Part shown: piece by piece, positions 14,370 to 22,747 of the stretch
How positions within the stretch are numbered: position 1 is the stretch's first letter
Layout: every line of letters begins with the position of its first letter
Assembly (NCBI GenBank): GCA_938036825.1
Contig: CALHWD010000019.1
Span: forward strand, 1 to 64,000
Direction of reading: 5' to 3'
DNA length: 64,000 nt
Source: an uncultured Candidatus Saccharibacteria bacterium
GTDB lineage: Bacteria; Patescibacteriota; Saccharimonadia; Saccharimonadales; Saccharimonadaceae
Translations under genes and position numbers: made by a program
Notes under the pieces: model-generated
Told to the model about the DNA's origin: nothing
Database searches by the model: none
What the model saw: only the letters and a program-made list of their open reading frames with translations

Positions 14370-15638
14370 ATGTTGGCAACACGAGCAACAAAACAAGCAA
14401 AAGCTGGCTTGGCGCTTGGGCTCACCATGGCATGCGCTGTGATGGGTACGAGCTTTGCTATGGCGCAGCCAGTATCGGCAGTCGATTATCTGCCGCGTGA
14501 TGTACAGGCGCATTATAAAAAAGTGTGGGGTGATGAATTTGACGGTAATAAACTCGATACGACCAAATGGGCTGTACCGACCGGTTGCTTTGACCTTGCG
14601 TCGGGTATGGAAGGGCGCTTCCAGACAGACATGGTGCGCCAGTACGATGGCAAACTCCATCTCCTCGCGCAGTATGATAAAAATGCTAAACCATGCCAGG
14701 CTGGTCATGCTGCCTTCTCGACAGGGATGGTCAACTCGCACTACCTCAGTGACTGGAAGGACAAAAGTGTCGCCCATGCCTGGGGCCCCGGCACCTACTA
14801 TGAGGCGTCTATCAAACTGCCAGAGGGCAACAAGAACGGTGGTGCTCGAGCGACCTGGGCATCATTTTGGCTCACAAGCACAACATTCAACTGGCCAGCC
14901 AGTGGTGAACTCGATGTCTTCGAGTCGCGTGGCTACGATCCAAGCTGGCTGCAAGCCAATATTCATACGCAGCCACGCCAGGGGAATAAAGAGCGTTCAC
15001 ACCAGCACCAGCACGTTCTCGATCGGAATATTGTCGGCAATACACAAACTACCTTCCATACCTACGGCGTCTTAAACAAGAAGGATGGGACGATCGAATT
15101 CTACTATGATGGGCGCATGGTACACCGCGTAACACCAGATGATGCAAACTGGCCCTTTGCCAAGGCAGCTAATAAACTCTTTATCCGCTTGAATCACCAG
15201 GTTGGCGGCCTCAATGAGCCATACAAGAAGGCTAGCCCCAAGGATTACGAAGTCGCGAAAGATATGCAGGTCGACTATGTGAGGGTCTACCAAGAAAAGA
15301 CTGCTGCTGATAAGCCACAGGATATGGTGGTGAGCGTGCCCGATTGGCGTCTCCGCAACAAGCTCAATCAAGCTATTGCCCAAGTGACCCATACAAAGCG
15401 CGGCGATGCACAGCCCATGCTTGCCTTAGATCTGGAAAAGCTAACTACGCTCGACCTCAGCGCGCGTGATGGCGCAGAGTCGTGGGAGAAAATAAAGAAC
15501 CTTGAGGGCATTCAACATGCAAAAAATCTCACCTTTGTTTCTCTCAAAAACACCGAGGTGAATGATCTCACACCACTCAATAACTTGAAGAAACTAAAGA
15601 GCGTTGAGCTGAGCTGGCCGTTGACGATTAATCGGTAG
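14370..15638 (+). CDS. secreted GH16 glycoside hydrolase with C-terminal leucine-rich repeats
   Basis: The 422-residue protein has a signal peptide of about 37 residues ending SFAMAQPVSA. The GH16 domain (about 45-300) starts VWGDEFDGNKLDTTKW and has the catalytic motif GELDVFESRG, with E180 as nucleophile, D182 and E185 as acid/base. GH16 enzymes split beta-1,3 or mixed-link glucans, agars or carrageenans; the overall pattern suggests an endo-beta-glucanase. Residues 320-415 carry leucine-rich units (LTTLDLS, LTFVSLKNTEVNDLTPL) of the internalin type, usually used for binding. AAGGAGGGG precedes the ATG. It probably acts on host or biofilm glucan. Confidence 0.88.
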   Translation: MLATRATKQAKAGLALGLTMACAVMGTSFAMAQPVSAVDYLPRDVQAHYKKVWGDEFDGNKLDTTKWAVPTGCFDLASGMEGRFQTDMVRQYDGKLHLLAQYDKNAKPCQAGHAAFSTGMVNSHYLSDWKDKSVAHAWGPGTYYEASIKLPEGNKNGGARATWASFWLTSTTFNWPASGELDVFESRGYDPSWLQANIHTQPRQGNKERSHQHQHVLDRNIVGNTQTTFHTYGVLNKKDGTIEFYYDGRMVHRVTPDDANWPFAKAANKLFIRLNHQVGGLNEPYKKASPKDYEVAKDMQVDYVRVYQEKTAADKPQDMVVSVPDWRLRNKLNQAIAQVTHTKRGDAQPMLALDLEKLTTLDLSARDGAESWEKIKNLEGIQHAKNLTFVSLKNTEVNDLTPLNNLKKLKSVELSWPLTINR

Positions 15639-15650
15639 ATTAGCGTACTC

Positions 15651-15688
15651 CATAGAAAATACAGGGCAAATGCCTTGTATTTTCTATG
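15651..15688. terminator. bidirectional terminator between the GH16 and FMN-binding genes
   Basis: CATAGAAAATACA and TGTATTTTCTATG form a 13-bp perfect stem with an 11- to 12-base loop. Flanking A and T tracts let it serve both converging genes. Confidence 0.85.
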
Positions 15689-15696
15689 AGAAGGGT

Positions 15697-16152
15697 TTAT
15701 CTCTTGAATGCAATTTTTTTGCGGGTATCAATATAATAACCATCGATCGAATCTTCGCTGTTTGTCCAAGCCTCGGTGATGGGCATTGTATACAGACGAG
15801 TTGGTGCTACGCCCGTGCAGTCTGAAGGAGTAAGCTGAAATTGCTGAGCCTTACTGTTATAGATGGCGATTGCTTCAGTGAGTTCGCTATCTACTACTTG
15901 ACGAGCGACACCGCGATAGTATAAGCCAACGCCATGACCTTCTGGGGCGGTTGAGTCGTAAATTGTCATAAATACACGGTGGTTATGTTCGATATTTTGT
16001 GAGTGCTGAGCAGCTATTGGTGACCACCAATATACTGCGCCATCTGCATATGCAAAAAACACTGGCGTATTCCACGGCTGACCATCCGGAGAGACAGTCG
16101 CAAGATTTGCGTAGGTGTTGCTATGTAAGAGTGTTTGTGTCGAATGGTTCAT
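15697..16152 (-). CDS. pyridoxamine 5'-phosphate oxidase-family FMN-binding protein
   Basis: This 151-residue protein has the split-barrel FMN fold pattern: LATVSPDGQPWNTPVFF, then VYWWSPIAAQHSQNI and HRVFMTIYDS. Such proteins act as general FMN or F420-type oxidoreductases; the true substrate is not predictable and this is not PdxH itself. The start at 16152 is chosen because TATACT (16159-16164, leftward) lies six bases upstream, inside a longer frame, so a leaderless mRNA is expected. Confidence 0.8.
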   Translation of the reverse strand: MNHSTQTLLHSNTYANLATVSPDGQPWNTPVFFAYADGAVYWWSPIAAQHSQNIEHNHRVFMTIYDSTAPEGHGVGLYYRGVARQVVDSELTEAIAIYNSKAQQFQLTPSDCTGVAPTRLYTMPITEAWTNSEDSIDGYYIDTRKKIAFKR

Positions 16153-16172
16153 AAATAAAGTATAGTTAACTA

Positions 16173-16577
16173 TCACTTAATAGCTCGCTGAACTTTTGCA
16201 CGTTGGCGAGTAAAAGCATGGGGGAGGATATGCTCTATTGCCTGCGGGCCGTTTGTAGTCAAGACAGTAATACCTGGTGCATAATCGTGAAAGATCTGAC
16301 GGCATTTGCCACACATGTCGACAATTTCGATCTTTCTTGTGTCATCATTTTTGCGTACTGCGACGATCGAATCGAAATCGTAAATACCTCGATTAATAGC
16401 GATTGCCAGTGCGGCTGTCTCGGCACAGACGAAGCCAAGAAAATGGTCGATATTGACTGCAGAGATCACCTCGCCAGATTGGCAACGCAAAGCTGCTGCC
16501 ACAGTGTGAACTGGTGGTGTGTGTCGCTCCTCGAGGAGCGCCTGGGCGATGGTAAAAAGCTCAGTGTCGTTATGCAT
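16173..16577 (-). CDS. cytidine deaminase-like protein
   Basis: This 134-residue zinc deaminase has CAETAAL (ligand C51, catalytic E53) and CGKCRQIFHDYAP (ligands C89, C92). That is the CDA/blasticidin-S-deaminase arrangement, C-x-E then P/x-C-x-x-C. It should convert cytidine or deoxycytidine to uridine for pyrimidine salvage, which suits an organism that imports nucleosides. The start follows AAGG and lies 36 bases after the pheS stop on the same strand, so it is likely in the pheS transcript. Confidence 0.85.
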   Translation of the reverse strand: MHNDTELFTIAQALLEERHTPPVHTVAAALRCQSGEVISAVNIDHFLGFVCAETAALAIAINRGIYDFDSIVAVRKNDDTRKIEIVDMCGKCRQIFHDYAPGITVLTTNGPQAIEHILPHAFTRQRAKVQRAIK

Positions 16578-16612
16578 ATGGTGAACCTTGGTTCTAAAAC
16601 GAATAGACGAGG

Positions 16613-17656
16613 CTAAAACTGCCGCAAGAAATCCAACTTTCCGCTCTCGAAATGCCGCACGTCCTCGATGCCGTATTTCATCATCACCAGGCGGTCGATG
16701 CCGCAGCCAAAGGCAAAGCCGGTGTAGGTATCAGGGTCGATGTTGGCTGCTCGCAGCACATTGGGGTGGATTAAACCACAGCCAATCAGCTCCACCCAGC
16801 CTTCACCGCTACACACCTTACAGCTTGGGTCTTTGCCTTCGCAGAAGGGGCAGCTCAGGGCAAACTCAAAGCTTGGCTCGGTGAAAGGGAAGTAGAAGGG
16901 GTTGACCCGCACATCGAGCTGCTTGCCGTAGTAGCTTTGCAAAAATTCTTGCAAGGTCGCAATCAAGTTGCCGACGTTGACCCCCCTCGCTACATACACG
17001 CCCTCCACTTGGTAGAAGGTGTGCTCGTGCCGGGCATCCAGGTCCTCATTGCGGAAGACGCGGTCGGGTACGATGGCAGCAATGGCCTCGCCTGTGTCCA
17101 GCTTATGGTGATAGGTGGTCAGGACGCGGTTTTGCATGGTGCTGGTGTGAGCCGGTGCAATCAGGCGGTCGCCCTGCGCGTCTGTCTCGACGGTCATGAA
17201 GGTGTCGTAATCATCGCGGGCGGGGTGGCCTTTGGGGAAGTTGAGGCTCTCGAACATATGGAACTGATCATCGATCTCGCGCGACTCTTCTACTGCAAAC
17301 CCCATGCGGTAGAAGATATCAGTAATCCGCTCGATCTCTTGCATTAATGGATGCGTTGAGCCCTGGTTTGTTGGTAGTAATGGGGGAATAGCCGTGTTGA
17401 TGTCCATTGGCGCAGTGACGTCAATCGGTGTGCGCTCGACGGTCTCGAGTTCCTCGAGGCGGCGCTCGATGGCGGCTTGCACAGCTTGCTTGAGCTCATT
17501 AACACGCTTGCCAAATGGCCCACGCTCCGCTGGGGGGAGTGATGTGATATGTCTATACAGCGCGCGCAATTCCTCGTGGCGCAGCACTTCGCGCGGGGTG
17601 GTCGATTGGCTCACGGCCAGAAGCAGCTTTTGCTGGATAGCGTCAAGGTCTGTCAT
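16613..17656 (-). CDS. pheS: phenylalanyl-tRNA synthetase alpha subunit
   Basis: The 347-residue protein has an N-terminal coiled-coil arm (1-90) and a class II catalytic core: motif 2 region around HTSTMQNRVL and RVFRNEDLDARHEHTFYQVEG, motif 3 GCGIDRLVMMKYGI. It charges tRNA-Phe as part of an alpha2-beta2 enzyme. Unusually, pheT is not adjacent but 6 kb away at 23849 on the other strand. It lies 12 bases behind a small membrane protein gene whose leaderless promoter should serve both. Confidence 0.96.
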   Translation of the reverse strand: MTDLDAIQQKLLLAVSQSTTPREVLRHEELRALYRHITSLPPAERGPFGKRVNELKQAVQAAIERRLEELETVERTPIDVTAPMDINTAIPPLLPTNQGSTHPLMQEIERITDIFYRMGFAVEESREIDDQFHMFESLNFPKGHPARDDYDTFMTVETDAQGDRLIAPAHTSTMQNRVLTTYHHKLDTGEAIAAIVPDRVFRNEDLDARHEHTFYQVEGVYVARGVNVGNLIATLQEFLQSYYGKQLDVRVNPFYFPFTEPSFEFALSCPFCEGKDPSCKVCSGEGWVELIGCGLIHPNVLRAANIDPDTYTGFAFGCGIDRLVMMKYGIEDVRHFESGKLDFLRQF

Positions 17657-17668
17657 ATTGCCACTCCG

Positions 17669-17932
17669 TTATTGTTGTCCATTGATAGTTAGTGCAACAA
17701 AAAAGCCAAAGGTAAGCAGCGCAAGAAAACCAACGACCAGCCACACCCCAGCTAGTGTCGTTGTTTGCTTGGTGCCTTTGAGGTATTCGGATTGCTCGAC
17801 GCCGGTGTCGCCGCCCGCTGGTGCGGTGCCGTCGCCAGTGTGGCTGCTGGCAGCTGCTTTAGCGCGGAGATCGGCCGCGATGCGTTCTTGTAGCTCACTG
17901 CGCGTTTGGTCTTGTTTCATATATTGTCCCAT
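17669..17932 (-). CDS. small single-span membrane protein upstream of pheS
   Basis: This 87-residue protein has hydrophilic residues 1-60, with an SSHTGDGTAPAGGDTG linker, and one membrane helix near the C-terminus (LAGVWLVVGFLALLTFGFF). TATACT (17939-17944, leftward) lies exactly six bases before the ATG, the leaderless pattern, which favours the first of two ATGs. No family recognised. It is the first gene of the pheS-cytidine deaminase transcript. Confidence 0.65.
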   Translation of the reverse strand: MGQYMKQDQTRSELQERIAADLRAKAAASSHTGDGTAPAGGDTGVEQSEYLKGTKQTTTLAGVWLVVGFLALLTFGFFVALTINGQQ

Positions 17933-17938
17933 GTCTTT

Positions 17939-17944
17939 AGTATA
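17939..17944 (-). promoter_or_regulatory. -10 element of the orf87-pheS unit
   Basis: TATACT read leftward, six bases before the ATG at 17932. It is the only visible promoter for pheS. Confidence 0.6.
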
Positions 17945-18037
17945 GCATTATTTGGCACAATCGACATCTGATATCGCCGACGAACAGGGTGATGTGATAT
18001 ACTAAAGGCGTAGTATCAACTAGTGAAGGAGGGACGT

Positions 18038-18934
18038 ATGGCTACCAAAAAAGCCGTTTCGACCAAAAAATCGGCCGCGAAAGATTCGGCCTCCCAGCCT
18101 CAGGCTGCACCAACCGTAAAGGCTGCATCGACCACATCAGCCACCAAGACTGTTGTCCGTAAGCGACGCGAGTCAGCTCTGCCGAGCAATTTGCTCAACA
18201 TTATTTTTGCTGAGCTGCTTGGTACATTTATGCTCACCATTGCCGCGATTGGTGCGGCAACTCAATTTGCACCACTCTACCTTGGCCTCACACTGCTTGT
18301 GATTGCTGTGGCGGTGGGTGCAGTGTCTGGCGCACATATCAACCCAGCGGTCACCTTTGGCCTCTGGACAATGCGCAAGCTCAAGACAGCGCTGGTACCA
18401 TTCTACTGGATCGCCCAGCTGCTTGGTGGGGCGCTCGCTGTCGTTGTACTGAATGGTTTAAGTGGGAGCGCTTTCAAGCTCAGCTTCGAGCACTTTACTA
18501 CCTTTAGCTGGGCGGTCTTTGGTGTTGAGCTCGTCGGCGCAGCAGTACTGATGTTTGGCATTGCGGCTGCCGTATCACGCGTGGCCGAGCTCAAGCAAAC
18601 AGGCCAGGCAGTGGGGATCGGTCTATCTTTGGCCGCTGCCGCTATCGTGGCTGGTGGCTTGCTGACTCAGGTGCAGGCTTCGGTGGACACATCGTCAGTC
18701 CAAGATATCAAACACTTGCCACATGAATTGCGTGCAAAGAGTGCAACACTCAACCCAGCAGTGGCTATCGCTGCAACAGAGGCACCAGACAGTAGCTTTA
18801 CTGGCGCACAAGCAAGCCGTGGCGAGACTGGCTATAGCCGTCTGAGCCTTGAGGTGATTGCTGGTACCTTGATCGGTGCTGCACTTGGTGGTAACCTCTA
18901 CCTGCTGGTAGCGGGCCGCAAAGCAGAATCGTAA
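18038..18934 (+). CDS. aquaporin / MIP-family channel with K/A-rich N-terminal tail
   Basis: This 298-residue protein has six membrane helices and the two half-helix signatures, GAHINPAVTF (NPA at 102-104) and TLNPAVAIA (about 239). Channels of this family pass water or small solutes such as glycerol. The first 45 residues are a lysine-, alanine- and serine-rich extension (MATKKAVSTKKSAAK) not usual for aquaporins. GGAGGG precedes the ATG at 18038. An extended -10, TGA-TATACT, lies at 17995-18003. The arginine that usually follows the second NPA is absent. Confidence 0.88.
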   Translation: MATKKAVSTKKSAAKDSASQPQAAPTVKAASTTSATKTVVRKRRESALPSNLLNIIFAELLGTFMLTIAAIGAATQFAPLYLGLTLLVIAVAVGAVSGAHINPAVTFGLWTMRKLKTALVPFYWIAQLLGGALAVVVLNGLSGSAFKLSFEHFTTFSWAVFGVELVGAAVLMFGIAAAVSRVAELKQTGQAVGIGLSLAAAAIVAGGLLTQVQASVDTSSVQDIKHLPHELRAKSATLNPAVAIAATEAPDSSFTGAQASRGETGYSRLSLEVIAGTLIGAALGGNLYLLVAGRKAES

Positions 18935-18956
18935 GCAACAGGCATCAGATTGAAAC

Positions 18957-18989
18957 CAAGACCACTCTCTTTAGTAGAGTGGTCTTGCT
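18957..18989 (+). terminator. terminator after the aquaporin gene
   Basis: AAGACCACTCT and AGAGTGGTCTT form an 11-bp perfect stem with a 7-base loop. Confidence 0.8.
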
Positions 18990-19020
18990 ATATTGGCAAC
19001 TATTCGCCATACTATAGCGT

Positions 19021-20016
19021 ATGAAAGATTCTCCCTCATCTCAAGCCGGAATTATAAAAGTAATTGCCACGCTTATTGGCAGCATTGTTGCGGTCAGCGT
19101 GGTTGCCATTGCAGCTGCCTTCTTGTGGCCCGCCCAGAAGGCAGAACTACGCACAGCAGATATCAAGCGACTGGATTATGATAGCTCGATGACGGCTATC
19201 AACCAGCAAATTGCCCACGATACAGCAGAGGCTGGCCTGCGTAATGAATGCCGCTCGTTCGCTAAGACACATGGCAAGAAAACAGCTAAAGCTATCTTAC
19301 TTATCCACGGTATCAGTGGCTGTACCAGTGATATGGCTGATATTGCCAATGTATTCTACGAGCAGGGCTACAACGTTTACGCGCCGCGCGTGCCACAGCA
19401 TGGCTATTATGCCGACAAAAAGCGCCATGGTCAGATCTCCTTCAGCGATATGGTCAACTATATGACCACGAGTGCTCGCCAGGTCAGTGGCCTTGGTGAG
19501 GAAGTTGGTGTGGCGGGCCACTCTGGTGGTGGCAATATGGCGACGTGGCTTGCGCAGTATGGTAATGGGCTCTTCTCGCGGGTGCTGCTCATCGCGCCGT
19601 TTTATGAGCCAGCGGCTAGCCAGGCACCCAAGTGGCAGATTCCACTCATGCGTAACCTCTACGGCAATAATATCCTGCCAGACCGCTACAGTGGTAATGA
19701 TGAAGTCAATGGCTTGTCATATCGCACTCTGGCAAAGTACGTCACGCTCAAAGAAAACTACAAAGCCAACTTTGCTGCACCCGGTCTCAAGCATGTTGGT
19801 GTGGTGGTGAGTGAGGGTGATCACGATATCGACCCAGACCTCGCGCACGACATCCCACAAAAGATGGCAACCAACAACAATGCCTCCTTCCAATACAAAA
19901 AATTCCCTGCCAGCATGGGCATTAGCCACGACATGACACGCCGTGCCGCGCCAGGGGTGAGCGCCCATAGCGAGGAGGTCTTCCAAACCTACCTTAATGT
20001 GTACGAAGGGAAATGA
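19021..20016 (+). CDS. membrane-anchored alpha/beta hydrolase
   Basis: This 331-residue protein has an N-terminal membrane anchor (12-36) and an outside alpha/beta-hydrolase domain. The oxyanion strand is ILLIHGISG, nucleophile S168 lies in GHSGGG, and the likely acid and histidine are in SEGDHDI and GISHDM. C77 and C101 could form a disulfide. The substrate is unknown; esterase or lipase is likely. A close paralogue lies at 20623-21612, pointing toward it, with an HXXEE gene between. A CATACT/TACTAT -10 lies 5-7 bases before the ATG. Its stop overlaps the next start by four bases. Confidence 0.85.
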   Translation: MKDSPSSQAGIIKVIATLIGSIVAVSVVAIAAAFLWPAQKAELRTADIKRLDYDSSMTAINQQIAHDTAEAGLRNECRSFAKTHGKKTAKAILLIHGISGCTSDMADIANVFYEQGYNVYAPRVPQHGYYADKKRHGQISFSDMVNYMTTSARQVSGLGEEVGVAGHSGGGNMATWLAQYGNGLFSRVLLIAPFYEPAASQAPKWQIPLMRNLYGNNILPDRYSGNDEVNGLSYRTLAKYVTLKENYKANFAAPGLKHVGVVVSEGDHDIDPDLAHDIPQKMATNNNASFQYKKFPASMGISHDMTRRAAPGVSAHSEEVFQTYLNVYEGK

Positions 20017-20534
20017 CGGTGGAGGCGCTAGTAGCCTTTGCTGGTTTTGGTTTATTTATTATTCATGAGCTGGAGGAAATTGCTCGGTTTGTGCCGTGGA
20101 TTCGGCGTCATGAGCATGACCCGGCATTTGCTAGGCAGATGATTATATCGAATCGTGCTTCATACCCATCAACAGAGACGGTTGCCATCATTATTCTCGA
20201 AGAGTCGATCGTTGCGCTGGCTCTGCTTGGCGGTGCAATTGCCCTGCAGTCGCTTGCGCTGGTATGTGCAGTTATTCTTGCAAATATGCTGCACTTGGTT
20301 GGACATCTCGTTGATGCAGTGAAGTACCGAAGCTGGACGCCTGGTAGCGTCACGGCGCTTATCACACTCCTTGGTAATGGTGTCTGCATAGCCTATAGCT
20401 TCGTTGCTGCGCCACAGGTGATTGGCATGTCGCTAATACTGACACCTGTCGTCGGCTTACTGCTAATCGGTAATCTATCGTTTATGCTGAGCCGATCGCA
20501 GGCGATTGAGCGGTGGCGCACGAAGCGTCTGTAG
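20013..20534 (+). CDS. HXXEE-domain membrane protein
   Basis: This 173-residue protein has the HELEE motif near the N-terminus, then LHLVGHLVDAVKYRSWTPG, the second conserved part of the HXXEE family. It has about five membrane segments. The family's function is not known; the conserved His and Glu residues suggest metal binding inside the membrane. The ATG overlaps the stop of the preceding hydrolase (ATGA), so the two are co-translated. Confidence 0.8.
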   Translation: MTVEALVAFAGFGLFIIHELEEIARFVPWIRRHEHDPAFARQMIISNRASYPSTETVAIIILEESIVALALLGGAIALQSLALVCAVILANMLHLVGHLVDAVKYRSWTPGSVTALITLLGNGVCIAYSFVAAPQVIGMSLILTPVVGLLLIGNLSFMLSRSQAIERWRTKRL

Positions 20535-20568
20535 GTAGGCCGATTACTGCTGGTCGATTTTCTATAAT

Positions 20569-20601
20569 AAAACACTGCAGCTTGCCTAGCTGCAGTGTTT
20601 T
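20569..20601. terminator. bidirectional terminator between HXXEE gene and hydrolase paralogue
   Basis: AAAACACTGCAGCT and AGCTGCAGTGTTTT form a 14-bp perfect stem with a 5-base loop, symmetrical A and T tracts on both sides. Confidence 0.88.
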
Positions 20602-20622
20602 GATTATGGGTAGCTAAACTAG

Positions 20623-21612
20623 CTAGATTTCGGCAGTTTGGCGCCCTTCGTAGAGGTTGAGGTACTGCGCGTAGACTGCCTGGTGGTAGGTGGCCATACC
20701 GCCATCGGTTGGCCCAACCATATTGTGGCCAATGTTGAGCCGCTTTGGTAGGTTATAGTGCTGGAACGATGCATTGCTTGCCTGAGCCATGCGCTGCGGA
20801 ATGCTCACCGCTAGGCCGTTGTCGACGGCATCGTCATTCTCGCTCGTCACTGTTGCAACGCGCTTGAGGCCCGGTGCAGCAAGATCTTTCTTGAAGTTTT
20901 GTTTGACGATGAGATATTTGCCAAGTGCACGGTACGACAGGCCGCTTGGGCTGAATTTATCTGGCAAAATGTTGTAACCATACATTGTACGCAGGAAGGG
21001 CAGTTGCCACTTGGGGGCTTGGCTGGCTGCTGGCTCGTAGAATGGGGCAAGCAGTAACACATTCGTAAAGAAGCCATTGCCATACTGGGCAAGCCACGTC
21101 GCCATATCACCACCACCAGAATGGCCAACGATACCAAGCTCATCGCCCAGGCCGCTCACTTGCTGTGCACTCGTCTTCATGAAGTTGGCAATGTCTTTGG
21201 TAGAGATCTCACCATGGCGTTTGTTGTCGGTGTAGCCATGCTTGGGTACGCGTGGGACGTAGACGTTGTAGCCTTGGTTGTAGAATTCATCTGCCAACTT
21301 TCGGTAAACGTTACTGCAGCCACTGATGCCGTGAATCATGAGGACGGCCTTTGCAGCACGCTTGCCATGAGTCTTCGTGTAAGTGCGACACTCTGGACGA
21401 ATGCTGCTGTCGCTTTCTTCTTGCTTGATTTGCTGGTCGATGCTGCTCATTGCCTCGTTGTAGTTCTTGCGGCTTATAGTAGCTGAGCGCAAATCGTTAC
21501 TGGCGGCCGCTTGGCTTGGTGGCAGGAACGTTGTTGCTGCCACAAGCCCTGTCACACTCAATAGGCCAGCAACAACCCAACTCTTTAGGCTGATATAGTC
21601 TGGTTTTATCAT
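20623..21612 (-). CDS. secreted or anchored alpha/beta hydrolase, paralogue of 19021-20016
   Basis: The 329-residue protein has an N-terminal hydrophobic segment (13-35) ending PSQAAAS, which could be a signal peptide or an anchor. The hydrolase core matches the gene at 19021 over long stretches: MIHGISGC, GHSGGGDMATWLAQYGNG and APFYEPAASQAPKWQ are shared nearly word for word. Nucleophile Ser is in GHSGGG, with acid in SENDDAV and His in NIGHNM. AAAGGAGG precedes the ATG. The inverted arrangement suggests a local duplication. Substrate unknown. Confidence 0.85.
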   Translation of the reverse strand: MIKPDYISLKSWVVAGLLSVTGLVAATTFLPPSQAAASNDLRSATISRKNYNEAMSSIDQQIKQEESDSSIRPECRTYTKTHGKRAAKAVLMIHGISGCSNVYRKLADEFYNQGYNVYVPRVPKHGYTDNKRHGEISTKDIANFMKTSAQQVSGLGDELGIVGHSGGGDMATWLAQYGNGFFTNVLLLAPFYEPAASQAPKWQLPFLRTMYGYNILPDKFSPSGLSYRALGKYLIVKQNFKKDLAAPGLKRVATVTSENDDAVDNGLAVSIPQRMAQASNASFQHYNLPKRLNIGHNMVGPTDGGMATYHQAVYAQYLNLYEGRQTAEI

Positions 21613-21747
21613 GTCAGTCCTCCTTTAGTACTCTCCAGTATGCCGGATTGTTGCGTCAATTGCAAACACTGGTTATATATCTTGAAGCGAGCGCACACCA
21701 GTGTAGCAAGAGTGCCAACAGAGGTCATATTGATGTAAAAACCACAA

Positions 21748-21779
21748 TAAAACCGCATTACTATACAAATGCGGTTTTT
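21748..21779. terminator. terminator downstream of the DUF6882-like gene
   Basis: AAAACCGCATT and AATGCGGTTTT form an 11-bp stem with an 8-base loop and T/A tracts on both sides. It lies just past the stop of the leftward gene at 21802. Confidence 0.8.
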
Positions 21780-21801
21780 GGTATATCACTGGTAACGAGT
21801 A

Positions 21802-22551
21802 TTAGTCGTGATTAAACTCAAGCCGCTTTAGCCGTTCATACTCATCGAATTGGTAACTGACGTGGATACCTGTGCCAGTATCATCGGTGACGCGGGCGTG
21901 ATGGATACCATTATCATCGTCGTTCATCTCGATGCTCCAGCCTGGCATCAGCTCCACAAAACCCTCCAGCGACCATGCAATGTCATCCACCTGCTGCAGA
22001 TAGCGTGGCAAGCGTGAGTAGAAGTAGTCGAGCGTAATGGGAGGTACGGGCTCGGAAAGGTTCTCCAGTAGCAGCACAATCCGCGAACCTCCACCAATTG
22101 GTGAGCTATAGTAGTAATACTCGGTGCCAAAAATACTGATGGCGGCACTGCCGATATCGTGTGCCACGCCAGCAATCACCATTGCTTGGTCGGTACCGTC
22201 TGGCAGCGTATAGGCAACCTCGTCTGCAGTGAGTTCTTCTTCGCTATGCTTGAGGCCGTAGTCGTGCACGTTATGAGCAAGCTCCACTGCGCTCCCATAT
22301 TGTGACAGAGCATTTGAAAAGCCCCATAGTAATGTTGGCGGTTTGGCAGCGATAGATGCAAGCAGGTGCGCCTTGGCTGTTACCTTACCTTTATCTCCCA
22401 CCATAGCAAAGTACTGTTTACTAAGATCAGCTTCGTGGTTGACGGACTCATCATCTCCCGCTGTTTGCTTGAACATTTCAGTCATCAGCTCTTGGCGGAG
22501 CGCGCTATAAATACAGTTACGCTGACCGATTCGTCGAATACCAGTATGCAT
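21802..22551 (-). CDS. hypothetical protein, possibly DUF6882-like
   Basis: This 249-residue soluble acidic protein has an LLWGFSNALSQYG segment followed by an E-rich helix and TADEVAYTLPDGTD, which resembles the DUF6882 family (PxLLWGW core). The C-terminal 80 residues form a separate region (SLEGFVELMPGWSIEMNDDD) that may be another domain. TGGAGG precedes the ATG. It has no membrane segment. Function unknown; I hold the family name loosely. Confidence 0.6.
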   Translation of the reverse strand: MHTGIRRIGQRNCIYSALRQELMTEMFKQTAGDDESVNHEADLSKQYFAMVGDKGKVTAKAHLLASIAAKPPTLLWGFSNALSQYGSAVELAHNVHDYGLKHSEEELTADEVAYTLPDGTDQAMVIAGVAHDIGSAAISIFGTEYYYYSSPIGGGSRIVLLLENLSEPVPPITLDYFYSRLPRYLQQVDDIAWSLEGFVELMPGWSIEMNDDDNGIHHARVTDDTGTGIHVSYQFDEYERLKRLEFNHD

Positions 22552-22685
22552 ATAAACCTCCAGATTATGTTCTTGTATGCCTGTGTAATTGTAGCATAAG
22601 TAGGCGAATAATGTAGCATATTCTGGATAGTATAGCTATTTTATGTCAATATAACAGGGGTAACACACTGCATTCTCTAGCAACC

Positions 22686-22712
22686 TTGACGGCACCATAG
22701 AAGAGCTATACT
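22686..22712 (+). promoter_or_regulatory. promoter of the EXLDI gene
   Basis: TTGACG (22686-22691) and TATACT (22707-22712) are 15 bp apart, a short spacer. The start point falls inside the palindrome at 22714-22735. Confidence 0.5.
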
Positions 22713-22713
22713 A

Positions 22714-22735
22714 TATATGTATAGCTATACATATA
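22714..22735. promoter_or_regulatory. perfect 22-bp palindrome, probable operator
   Basis: TATATGTATAG is followed directly by its exact reverse complement CTATACATATA. It lies between the -10 hexamer and the Shine-Dalgarno of the EXLDI gene, covering the expected transcription start. A dimeric repressor bound here would shut off the gene. Confidence 0.7.
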
Positions 22736-22747
22736 AGGAGGAGCATG

